Below are positions 1-5,230 of a DNA stretch of 5,230 nucleotides, one piece after another. The notes under the pieces were generated by a model. It searched no databases. It saw nothing but the letters and a program-made list of their open reading frames with translations, and was not told the origin of the DNA. How positions within the stretch are numbered: the stretch's first letter is position 1; each line of letters opens with the position of its first letter. The position numbers were made by a program, and so were the translations under genes. The stretch comes from Methanobacteriota archaeon (GTDB lineage Archaea; Thermoplasmatota; Poseidoniia; Poseidoniales; Thalassarchaeaceae). The stretch covers positions 1-5,230 of the forward strand of contig NZXM01000004.1 of assembly GCA_002701965.1 (NCBI GenBank), written 5' to 3'.

Positions 1-47
1 AAACTCTCTCAGATTAATTTGAAATAGATATCGTCCTAATTTGAGAT
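1..47 (+). promoter_or_regulatory. possible archaeal promoter (AT-rich TATA/BRE-like stretch) upstream of the 119-aa gene
   Basis: The 47 bases before the ATG at 48 are AT-rich. They hold two weak TATA-like candidates: attaattt at about 13-20, and gaaatagatat at 21-31, where GAAA could act as a BRE. The first would place transcription start only a few bases before the ATG, giving a leaderless or nearly leaderless mRNA. That would fit the absence of a GGTGA-type ribosome site (only ttgagat precedes the ATG). The second would suit the internal ATG at 69 better. Neither matches the archaeal TATA consensus well, and the left flank is cut off by the window edge. Confidence 0.25.
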
Positions 48-407
48 ATGGCCGAACAAGATGAAGAAATGCCGTTTGTGTTCAAAATCACTGCACCATT
101 TGCTAGGATGAAGATAAGATCATTAGGATTTGATCGGAGAAAAAGGGAAACCAAAATCTACGAGTATGCAATTCATAGATACTACATGGATTTCATTGAG
201 ATAATGGTGGCGTTAACCATCATTGTTTGTCGAGTTTACCTTGCCTACGATTTCGGACAACCATTTAGTGGGTCTGTTCCTTTGAATGGTAGCGATGTGT
301 TTGTTTTTCTATTAACAATTAGTACATTATCGAAAAATTGGACATTAATGTCAGACTACAGAAAAAATGTTGTTGAGAGAATTGAAATTGCGGCAAAACA
401 AAGATGA
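48..407 (+). CDS. hypothetical small membrane protein, two predicted transmembrane helices
   Basis: I do not recognise this 119-residue protein. It has an acidic N-terminus, then a strongly basic stretch at about residues 20-36 (including DRRKR), then a hydrophobic helix at about 47-67 (DFIEIMVALTIIVCRVYLAY). A short polar loop follows, with a second hydrophobic segment at about 83-98 and a charged C-terminal tail. The basic cluster before the first helix suggests both termini are cytoplasmic. There is no signal peptidase site and no catalytic motif that I can name. The start at 48 gives the longest form. ATG at 69 (residue 8) is the alternative, and neither has a good Shine-Dalgarno site. 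The frame is about 35% GC by my count, well below the minus-strand genes, which hints at transfer or a fast-evolving accessory gene. It is convergent with the minus-strand operon, with 40 nt between stops. It is probably real because it is an uncontested open frame with a coherent membrane topology. Confidence 0.6.
   Translation: MAEQDEEMPFVFKITAPFARMKIRSLGFDRRKRETKIYEYAIHRYYMDFIEIMVALTIIVCRVYLAYDFGQPFSGSVPLNGSDVFVFLLTISTLSKNWTLMSDYRKNVVERIEIAAKQR
362..402 (-). terminator. candidate U-tract terminator for the minus-strand operon, inside the convergent gene
   Basis: Reading leftward past the operon's last stop (448-450), the 40-nt gap has no T run on the minus strand. The first ones are TTTTGTTT-type sequence at 395-402 (plus strand aaaacaaa) and a run of six T at 362-367 (plus strand aaaaaa). 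Both lie inside the 3' end of the opposing 119-aa gene. If they are used, the two transcripts overlap tail to tail. The call rests only on base composition. Confidence 0.2.
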
Positions 408-452
408 GTACTTTTGTTGGTTGAGCCACGTTTTACCCTTAGCCACTTTATT
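408..452 (+). terminator. T-rich stretch after the 119-aa gene, possible archaeal terminator
   Basis: Just after the TGA at 405-407 the plus strand carries several short T runs: CTTTTG at 411-416, GTTTTA at 430-435 and CTTTATT at 446-452. Archaeal RNA polymerase can terminate at U-rich tracts without a hairpin, so these are candidate sites. I see no convincing stem-loop. The runs are short and the last one enters the 3' end of the opposite gene. Confidence 0.25.
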
Positions 453-678
453 GTTCATCTCTGAGGCGTAAGCCTAGATAGAAACCAATCGTGTTGACGA
501 CTAAATCTGAAATCTTGTTATCCCAAGTTTCGTTGACAAATTCGAAGGGCAGATACAATTCCAAGATTTCCCATCCAATGGACAGCGCGAAGAAGACATA
601 CCAGTTTGTCAATAGAAAACGACCCACAAAGGTCCACTGTACAAAGTGACCCACTGACCAAAGGTTGAGGATATTCAT
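448..678 (-). CDS. small integral membrane protein with VanZ/YjdF/DUF2585-like polar-residue pattern
   Basis: This is a 76-residue protein from the ATG at 678, or 79 residues from the GTG at 687. I prefer the ATG because GTGAT at 683-687 complements the 16S 3' end and sits at a spacing like that of the clear site ahead of the 735-aa gene. Numbering from the GTG, the main hydrophobic segment is about residues 25-46, a second is about 60-74, and a weaker one lies near 12-23. Notable polar residues are His14 in GHF, Trp39-Glu40 and Glu43 in WEILE, Glu53, WDN at 55-57, and Asp61 and Asn65 in ISDLVVNTIG. A layout of His, then WE..E, then D...N..G in successive helices is reminiscent of VanZ-like, YjdF (DUF2238) and DUF2585 membrane families. 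I recall this as a pattern and have not aligned it, so I give no function. It follows the 587-aa gene by 2-11 nt and is almost certainly co-transcribed with it as the last gene of the operon. Confidence 0.75.
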   Translation of the reverse strand: MNILNLWSVGHFVQWTFVGRFLLTNWYVFFALSIGWEILELYLPFEFVNETWDNKISDLVVNTIGFYLGLRLRDEQ

Positions 679-682
679 GTCA

Positions 683-687
683 ATCAC
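683..687 (-). promoter_or_regulatory. Shine-Dalgarno-like GTGAT that decides the start of the small membrane protein
   Basis: On the minus strand the junction reads TAA, TC, GTGATTGACATG. GTGAT matches the core of the AGGAGGTGATCC complement of the 16S 3' end and lies 4 nt before the ATG at 676-678. The GTG that could itself be a start is therefore better explained as part of the ribosome site. The match is only five bases, so this is moderate evidence. Confidence 0.4.
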
Positions 688-689
688 GA

Positions 690-2453
690 TTAGACACGAC
701 GTCGAAGTTTTTCCATCAAGCCATCCGCTTCACCAAGAGCATGCAGCGTATCTTCCAATCGTCCTTCATTGTAGGCTGAATCCGCATTTCCAACAGCCTT
801 CTCGCAGGCAGCACGTTCTCCATCGATGGCTTTGATTCCAGCAGCTTCCAATTTCTTGCGTAGTTTAGACCATTCATCTTGGACATAGGTCAACAATTCG
901 TTTGCATCGCCACTGGCAGCTTCCAATGCGTCCAAGTCGGAAGTGAGTCTATCCAACAGAGCGGCAGCATGAGACCATGATTTGCGCTTGGATGCGGCGG
1001 CCACATCCTTGAGCCGTTCCTGCCATGCGTCTTCATCAACATGACCTTCCCAGCGTTTCTGGATGTTTTTCTTTTGACGTAAAGCTCGTTGTACATCACC
1101 CATGGCTTCTCGCTCTTTTCTCACTTCACGAATGATTCCATCAGAAACACCGCGTGCCAAACTGAATTCACCTTGGTCTAGATGTTGCTTGGCATTCTCT
1201 AGTCGCTTGTTCCATAGTTTGAGATCCAGTCCCTCGCTCTCTTCCATGACTTGAACCGCTTCAATGTAGGCCTCTTCTGCTCCTTCGCTGGCCTCACCAA
1301 GATTGGCGACATGATCTGGAATCGTGGTTGCAATTTCCAAAGCCAAGACACAATCTTCCTTTGCCAATGCTTCTTTGGCTTGAAGAAGCAAGTCATGTAA
1401 TTGCTGATGTTGACTTCCATCCAGTGTTGAAATCAATTGACTTGATTCAGCAATTTGATTTTCAGCTGCAGCCCAATGTTGGATGATATTTAGTGCCAAT
1501 TTCTTTGCCCGACGATACAGCATTTCCGCCTCACGTAAACTGCCCAAATCACGCTCACGATCTCCAGCGTTCAAACTGCGTAGTGGTTTCTTTGCGGTTG
1601 GTGCGATTTCCGATGCCTGCTCGACAGCATCTGCACAGACCTGGCGAATTTCTGTGATGTCATCGGCCAATGCCAAAGTTCGCTCGATGTCTTCTTCTGC
1701 TTGTGCTAGAATGCTGAAACCGAGTTCGGGATCTTTGTATCCAACATCAGATGCATTGCGACACAGGCTTGAAGCCTGATCTAAACTCACGCCTTGCGCT
1801 TGCAAATTGAGAATTCGAACCTCCAAAGCATCGAGGGTACGGCCGAAACGTTTCCTCTCGGCTCGATCTAAATCACCACTAAACAAATCTTGGATAACAA
1901 GCAAACCGGATACACTGAGAATCAGAGCTCCGACAATCATTGGGTTCGATTCTGGATTGGATGAAAGCAAGATGGCTCCACCGATGGTCAAACCCCCCAA
2001 TGTCATGATGCCACGAAATCGCTGTGCATCCAAACTCCCGCGAAGATATTCTCGAGAGGTGAATAAGCAACCTGCAGAGACGACGAACATCAACAGGTGT
2101 CCTACCAGCACACTTCCTTCGGTACTGAAGCAATCGGTTCCCAATATGGCAATGGCTGGCCATGAGAGGCTACCTGCAGCCCCAAGCCGCCCTCGCGCGC
2201 GTGCATCGGGTTCGACCAAATCTTGTAGCAGCAATGCTGAGGCTAGTAATAGGCCGACTGGACCGAGTCGATTGAAGATTGCAATTGATTCATTGTTGAG
2301 CGCAGGCCACATGTACCAAGCCGCACTTGCGATGGTCGCGAATGCGCAAAAAAGTGCGAGACTAGACACCTTTCCCCTTTGCAACGCGATCTCCGCATCA
2401 ATTCGAGTGGAGGGTGAATCAAGGTTGTCCATCGCCTCCGGCGATGAAGTCAC
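690..2453 (-). CDS. membrane protein with ~six N-terminal transmembrane helices and a long TPR-like helical cytoplasmic region
   Basis: I cannot assign a named family to this 587-residue protein. Residues 29-190 hold about six hydrophobic helices: near 29-49, 60-80, 93-109 (weakest), 113-132, 147-164 and 170-190. The remaining 400 residues are soluble, Ala/Leu/Glu/Lys-rich and helical. A TPR-like turn, G-x-[FLWY]-x-x-A, preceded about 7-8 residues earlier by an Ala, recurs in variant form. It begins at about residues 244 (degenerate), 304 (GSLREA), 366 (EDCVLA), 427 (GEFSLA), 491 (KSWSHA) and 564 (GRLEDT). The spacing is about 60-73 residues rather than the usual 34, so each unit may be a long hairpin or two hairpins with one worn away. 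Such regions usually bind proteins, so a membrane-tethered scaffold is plausible (inference). The first possible start is GTG at 2451-2453, since an in-frame TAG lies two codons upstream. ATG at 2430-2432 (residue 8) is the alternative. It follows the 735-aa gene by 20 nt and precedes the small membrane gene by 2-11 nt. Confidence 0.85.
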   Translation of the reverse strand: MTSSPEAMDNLDSPSTRIDAEIALQRGKVSSLALFCAFATIASAAWYMWPALNNESIAIFNRLGPVGLLLASALLLQDLVEPDARARGRLGAAGSLSWPAIAILGTDCFSTEGSVLVGHLLMFVVSAGCLFTSREYLRGSLDAQRFRGIMTLGGLTIGGAILLSSNPESNPMIVGALILSVSGLLVIQDLFSGDLDRAERKRFGRTLDALEVRILNLQAQGVSLDQASSLCRNASDVGYKDPELGFSILAQAEEDIERTLALADDITEIRQVCADAVEQASEIAPTAKKPLRSLNAGDRERDLGSLREAEMLYRRAKKLALNIIQHWAAAENQIAESSQLISTLDGSQHQQLHDLLLQAKEALAKEDCVLALEIATTIPDHVANLGEASEGAEEAYIEAVQVMEESEGLDLKLWNKRLENAKQHLDQGEFSLARGVSDGIIREVRKEREAMGDVQRALRQKKNIQKRWEGHVDEDAWQERLKDVAAASKRKSWSHAAALLDRLTSDLDALEAASGDANELLTYVQDEWSKLRKKLEAAGIKAIDGERAACEKAVGNADSAYNEGRLEDTLHALGEADGLMEKLRRRV

Positions 2454-2457
2454 CCCC
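2435..2457 (-). promoter_or_regulatory. ambiguous ribosome-binding region at the start of the 587-aa gene
   Basis: Two Shine-Dalgarno-like strings flank the possible starts. GGGGGTGA at 2450-2457 contains the GTG start itself and ends 17 nt before the ATG at 2430-2432. GGAGG at 2435-2439 lies only 2 nt before that ATG, which is shorter than usual. Neither geometry is standard, so the start is uncertain by seven residues. The choice does not affect the membrane helices. Confidence 0.3.
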
Positions 2458-2473
2458 TATGATAGATGCCCCA

Positions 2474-4681
2474 TCAGGCATCCTCTTGTCCACTTTGTTT
2501 CTTGAGTCGCCAAAGGGCGATGAAACCAATCAACGGCGGGAGCATTAACAAGATCCACATCAGCGGTGTCATCTCTGAAGAAATACTCAAATCAGTCTGG
2601 AATTCTTCACTTGTGTTGTCATCAAACTCAATCCGTATGTTGACATCACCTACGGCCCATTCGGTCACAGATAAGCGGTGCGTCATGTTACCGGGGCCAT
2701 CGACGGTTGCTTGTACCGCGATGAATTCTGAAGTGCAATCTTCAAGATAACACAGTCGGAAAATAGTCACACCTTGACCAGTATTCTCCAAGGTGATATC
2801 GAGTGCTCCAGGTTCACCAGGGCCTCCGGTACCTATTTTCACTACTTCAGAAATTTGTAAGAATCCATCCATGGGGGGTTCGACAACGAATAGCATCGAG
2901 TGGGTGCCCTTGTTGCCAGAAGAATCGGTCGCATTGACCACCAGAATATGGCGTCCAGCTGGGAGTGAGGGTAATGTAAACGATTCAACCTCACTCCAAG
3001 ATTGTCCTACATCCAATGGCTCATCATTCAACTCAACCGACCAAGTAAGTTGTTGGATGGCGTCGATATCATCCCATGATTCTTCCAAACTGACATCAAT
3101 CGGAGACCCACCCTCAATTGGGAGGTTGAGTTGTCCGTAGTAATTCCCATCAACAGACAAAGCGGGACGTGGATTGGGGTTGGTTCGGTCCGTGACCAGG
3201 ACATCCCATGATTGCGTCGCATGATTCCCGGCAGCATCGACCAACTCCAGTTCTAGAGAATACATCGTGAGTGGTTTGGCCTGGTGCCGATCTTCGATGG
3301 TCAGATGCTGCCCATTGATGTGCGGGCCTTGAACAAACATATCGTTCCATGCATGATTTCCAATTCCCAACTGAATCCAACCATTGCTCTTATTCGAAGT
3401 CCATCGAATGTCGACTGGAGGTGCTGAATCATCACCTGCTTGCGTAGAGCCTGATAGAACAGCCCCTGATGGGATTGAAATAGTCTGTTGACCAACATCG
3501 ACAACAACAGGTTCTTCATCAACTAAGTGCATGAACTCCATCTGTAAATTGCGTGTCGGTTGAATGCCATCGATGTATAACTCTTGACTATGATTGGTCA
3601 TCAATCCCTGAGGGTCATTGCACTCCAGAGTTAGGTTGACCCAAGCGCTGTAGTCGAGGTTTAGGAACATTGGATCAATGGTTACATTGGATGCATTTTC
3701 ATCAAACAGAGTAGTATTTTCGGATTGTAGAATAAATCGACTTTGGGGGGTGACAATCGATGTATCAGAACAACTGGATTCTATGGTAGTAGATTGTGCA
3801 TAAGGTAGCCATGGAAGTTGTCGATCATCTGCATACCAGGAAGCAGTTGGAGCCATGTTTGTACCCAAAGCGATGGTAATATTACCGGTGACGTCAATCG
3901 CACCACGATGAACGACAAAGTCATCCGGCATACCAGAGATGTGTTCACTTTGAGGGGAGTATCGAATCTCGTGTGGAGTAGGCAAAGTGATGCGTAAGTC
4001 GGTGTGATCCGACAAATCTCCGACAATTGGAATCCAAAGTAATCGTGTTGAGCGACTGTCCGCGATTCCTGACAGATTGGCCTCGATATCCCAGCCCCAT
4101 GAGTCATTGTCAACTTGAGGAGTGACAATTGGAGTACCTACCATGTCGACTTTGTCATATGCGCAACATCCGATTTCAGAATGATTGGAAAGCCATTCAG
4201 AAAAGAGCGATGTATTTCCAGAAAAATCACTTGTAATTTGATGCGCAATCCCCAAATGTGAATCTGACAAATCAGGGTGCCCAAGCGTATTTGGAATCGA
4301 AATTGTCGATGACCAAGTTGCATTCAGAGACGTGGCTTGATCGATGGGTCCCAGCAAATCGAGGTGTGCCTGACCAGAAACGCTTCTTGGATTTTCAATG
4401 ACTTGTTCAAGGAAATTTGAGGCATTCGTGTTCTGATTGAATGGCAGAGGGTAATCCTGAGGAATACCATCTATCAATCGAACCAAACTCCAATTCCCAT
4501 TGGGCAAGTGAATGTCAATGGGTTGGTCAGGGTTGATACTCGTTAGATTTCCGGATTCATCCCATAGTAGGACAGCTCCGGGAGGGCCTTCACTCCACAG
4601 GTGAATTGTTTCCGTTTCAGCACCAATCGTGGGAATGGGTGCTAACAATAAAAATACGACAATGAATAACGCCCTGCGCAT
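2474..4681 (-). CDS. secreted, C-terminally anchored surface protein with Ig/PKD-like and CARDB-like modules, sequon-rich
   Basis: This 735-residue protein starts with a Sec-type signal peptide (MRRALFIVVFLLL core, likely cut after about residue 21 near TIGA). It ends with one hydrophobic helix at about 706-724 followed by RLKK and an acidic tail, so most of it lies outside the cell. From about residue 270 it has beta-sandwich-like modules: about 277-373 (C304 and C354 could pair), 378-500 (ending YSLELELVDAAGNH and DVLVTDRTNP) and 501-602 (LPAGRHILVVNATDSSGN, typical of PKD/cadherin-like strands). A CARDB-like module follows at about 606-700 (LDITLENTGQG, close pair C644/C649). Residues 21-270 are also beta-rich but unassigned. 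I count 18 N-X-S/T sequons, the first at N45 and the last at N689. The ATG at 4679-4681 is supported by GAGGTGA four nt upstream. No enzyme motif is visible; an adhesive or structural role is inferred. The kinase gene ends 9 nt before this start. The module borders are estimates. Confidence 0.9.
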   Translation of the reverse strand: MRRALFIVVFLLLAPIPTIGAETETIHLWSEGPPGAVLLWDESGNLTSINPDQPIDIHLPNGNWSLVRLIDGIPQDYPLPFNQNTNASNFLEQVIENPRSVSGQAHLDLLGPIDQATSLNATWSSTISIPNTLGHPDLSDSHLGIAHQITSDFSGNTSLFSEWLSNHSEIGCCAYDKVDMVGTPIVTPQVDNDSWGWDIEANLSGIADSRSTRLLWIPIVGDLSDHTDLRITLPTPHEIRYSPQSEHISGMPDDFVVHRGAIDVTGNITIALGTNMAPTASWYADDRQLPWLPYAQSTTIESSCSDTSIVTPQSRFILQSENTTLFDENASNVTIDPMFLNLDYSAWVNLTLECNDPQGLMTNHSQELYIDGIQPTRNLQMEFMHLVDEEPVVVDVGQQTISIPSGAVLSGSTQAGDDSAPPVDIRWTSNKSNGWIQLGIGNHAWNDMFVQGPHINGQHLTIEDRHQAKPLTMYSLELELVDAAGNHATQSWDVLVTDRTNPNPRPALSVDGNYYGQLNLPIEGGSPIDVSLEESWDDIDAIQQLTWSVELNDEPLDVGQSWSEVESFTLPSLPAGRHILVVNATDSSGNKGTHSMLFVVEPPMDGFLQISEVVKIGTGGPGEPGALDITLENTGQGVTIFRLCYLEDCTSEFIAVQATVDGPGNMTHRLSVTEWAVGDVNIRIEFDDNTSEEFQTDLSISSEMTPLMWILLMLPPLIGFIALWRLKKQSGQEDA

Positions 4682-4685
4682 TTCT

Positions 4686-4692
4686 TCACCTC
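4686..4692 (-). promoter_or_regulatory. strong Shine-Dalgarno GAGGTGA overlapping the kinase stop codon
   Basis: On the minus strand the junction reads TGAGGTGAAGAAATG. The last two bases of the kinase TGA form the first two bases of GAGGTGA, a seven-base complement to the 16S 3' end, placed 4 nt before the ATG of the 735-aa gene. Ribosomes ending the kinase would therefore sit on the initiation site of the next gene, which implies translational coupling. Confidence 0.75.
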
Positions 4693-5230
4693 ATATTCGT
4701 GAGCCGTCATCGAAGATAATCGTCGAACCATCCGTGTCCATCACAAGTGGGATGACTTTGTATGAATCCTCCAATTTGGATTGGATTTCTGGAGGACCTT
4801 GGAACAAAAAGAATCCACCGCCACCAGCACCAAGCAATTTCCCACCAGAGGTGCCCAATTGCATCACAGTTGAATACAACTCATCCAGTGCATCTCCAGT
4901 AATACCATCAACAAGAGAACGCTTGATTTGCCAAGATGCGTCCAACAATTGGCCGACATCGGTATGGTTTCCAGTTTCGAGTGCCGCACGAACTTCTACA
5001 GCCTGTTGGCGAAGGGTATCTAAATCCGTACGTTTTTTTCCTGACGAAGCGGATTGCTTGGCCAAGATATCACTTGCTTTTCTTGTGATCCCTGTGTAGA
5101 CCAAGAAATAGTTGGATGCCAAATCTCCAGAATCGATTTCGATAGGTGTCACGATAACAGAATCATCGGGCATGAATGCAATTTGATTGGATCCTCCAAA
5201 TGCAGCTGCATACTGATCTTGTCTTCCAAT
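4691..5230 (-). CDS. GHMP-superfamily sugar kinase, HddA-like, C-terminal part (5' end beyond the window)
   Basis: The frame is open to the window edge, so the ATG at 5171-5173 is internal and not the start; 179 residues are visible. The visible part begins IGRQDQYAAAFGGSN. This matches the QDQYAAAxGG signature of HddA-type kinases, whose Asp (codon 5216-5218 here) corresponds to the catalytic Asp of the MDQ motif in galactokinase. FLVYTGITRKASDILAKQ (about 5065-5118) is another HddA-family hallmark. GGKLLGAGGGGFFLF at 4802-4846 is the glycine-rich GHMP motif 3. The ATP-binding PxxxGLGSS motif would lie upstream, outside the window. Family members phosphorylate the anomeric position of D-glycero-D-manno-heptose 7-phosphate, or act on related sugars, on the way to nucleotide-activated sugars for glycans. 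The family call is firm, but the substrate is not. HddA relatives usually have about 330-350 residues, so roughly half is missing. It is the first visible gene of the operon and couples tightly to the secreted-protein gene. Confidence 0.9.
   Translation of the reverse strand: MGRQDQYAAAFGGSNQIAFMPDDSVIVTPIEIDSGDLASNYFLVYTGITRKASDILAKQSASSGKKRTDLDTLRQQAVEVRAALETGNHTDVGQLLDASWQIKRSLVDGITGDALDELYSTVMQLGTSGGKLLGAGGGGFFLFQGPPEIQSKLEDSYKVIPLVMDTDGSTIIFDDGSRI

Noticed and set aside
422..450. Imperfect direct repeat AGCCACgTTTTA / AGCCACtTTA in the convergent gap
   Set aside because: It has only two short copies and no dyad symmetry, so there is no basis for calling a regulatory or mobile-element repeat. 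The T runs are noted under the terminator instead.
690..2453. Chemoreceptor or SMC/Rad50-like reading of the 587-aa protein
   Set aside because: There is no HAMP, methyl-accepting hairpin signature, Walker A or ABC motif. The helical half is broken by recurring turns rather than forming one continuous heptad coil.
1807..2505. 232-residue open frame on the plus strand opposite the 587-aa gene
   Set aside because: It is antisense to the membrane-helix region of a well-supported gene. Its translation is rich in Arg, Ser and Pro with no hydrophobic or domain pattern, as expected for a shadow frame.
2466..3140. Plus-strand frames of about 94 and 115 residues opposite the 735-aa gene
   Set aside because: They are antisense to the CARDB-like and PKD-like modules, have no ribosome site or domain, and are explained by the coding strand.
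4629..5099. 156-residue plus-strand open frame opposite the kinase
   Set aside because: It is antisense to the conserved GHMP motifs. It is low in recognisable structure and crosses the kinase/surface-protein junction, so it is a shadow.
5171..5173. ATG as the start of a 160-residue kinase
   Set aside because: The frame continues upstream without a stop to the window edge and encodes the catalytic GRQDQYAAAFGG motif, so this Met is internal.
1..5230. CRISPR arrays, tRNA or rRNA genes, insertion sequences, phage genes or defence systems
   Set aside because: I saw no regularly spaced direct repeats, tRNA-like cloverleaf sequence, terminal inverted repeats, transposase, nuclease or toxin-antitoxin motifs. 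The window is filled by the five genes described.

Overview
The window looks archaeal, most likely from a marine Group II euryarchaeon (Poseidoniales) or a relative. This is an inference. It rests on a large secreted, single-anchor protein with Ig/PKD-like modules and very many N-glycosylation sequons. It also rests on a GAGGTGA Shine-Dalgarno site that overlaps the preceding stop codon, and on very tight gene packing. No rRNA, tRNA or universal marker is present to confirm it.

Layout. Almost all of the window (about 450-5230) is one unidirectional minus-strand block of four genes, read from right to left. (1) The C-terminal half of a GHMP-superfamily sugar kinase closest to HddA (D-glycero-D-manno-heptose 7-phosphate kinase) runs off the right edge. 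(2) A 735-residue secreted, membrane-anchored protein with Ig/PKD-like and CARDB-like modules follows after 9 nt. (3) A protein of about 587 residues with an N-terminal block of about six membrane helices and a long cytoplasmic helical region follows after 20 nt. I read the helical region as about six TPR-like hairpins at an unusual spacing of about 61 residues. (4) A tiny membrane protein of 76-79 residues follows within about 2-11 nt, with polar residues laid out as in VanZ/YjdF/DUF2585-type families. The spacing implies one operon with translational coupling.

On the plus strand, at the left edge, a convergent AT-rich gene encodes a 119-residue two-helix membrane protein of unknown function. 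Its composition (about 35% GC) differs clearly from the minus-strand block (roughly half GC in sampled lines). The two transcription units meet tail to tail with only 40 nt between stop codons.

How they may work together (inference). The kinase would supply an activated sugar for surface glycans. The sequon-rich exported protein is a natural acceptor or surface component. The two membrane proteins could assist at the envelope. Co-transcription is well supported by spacing; a shared function is not demonstrated. No CRISPR array, insertion sequence, RNA gene or attachment site was seen. There is no gene-free stretch longer than 50 bases.
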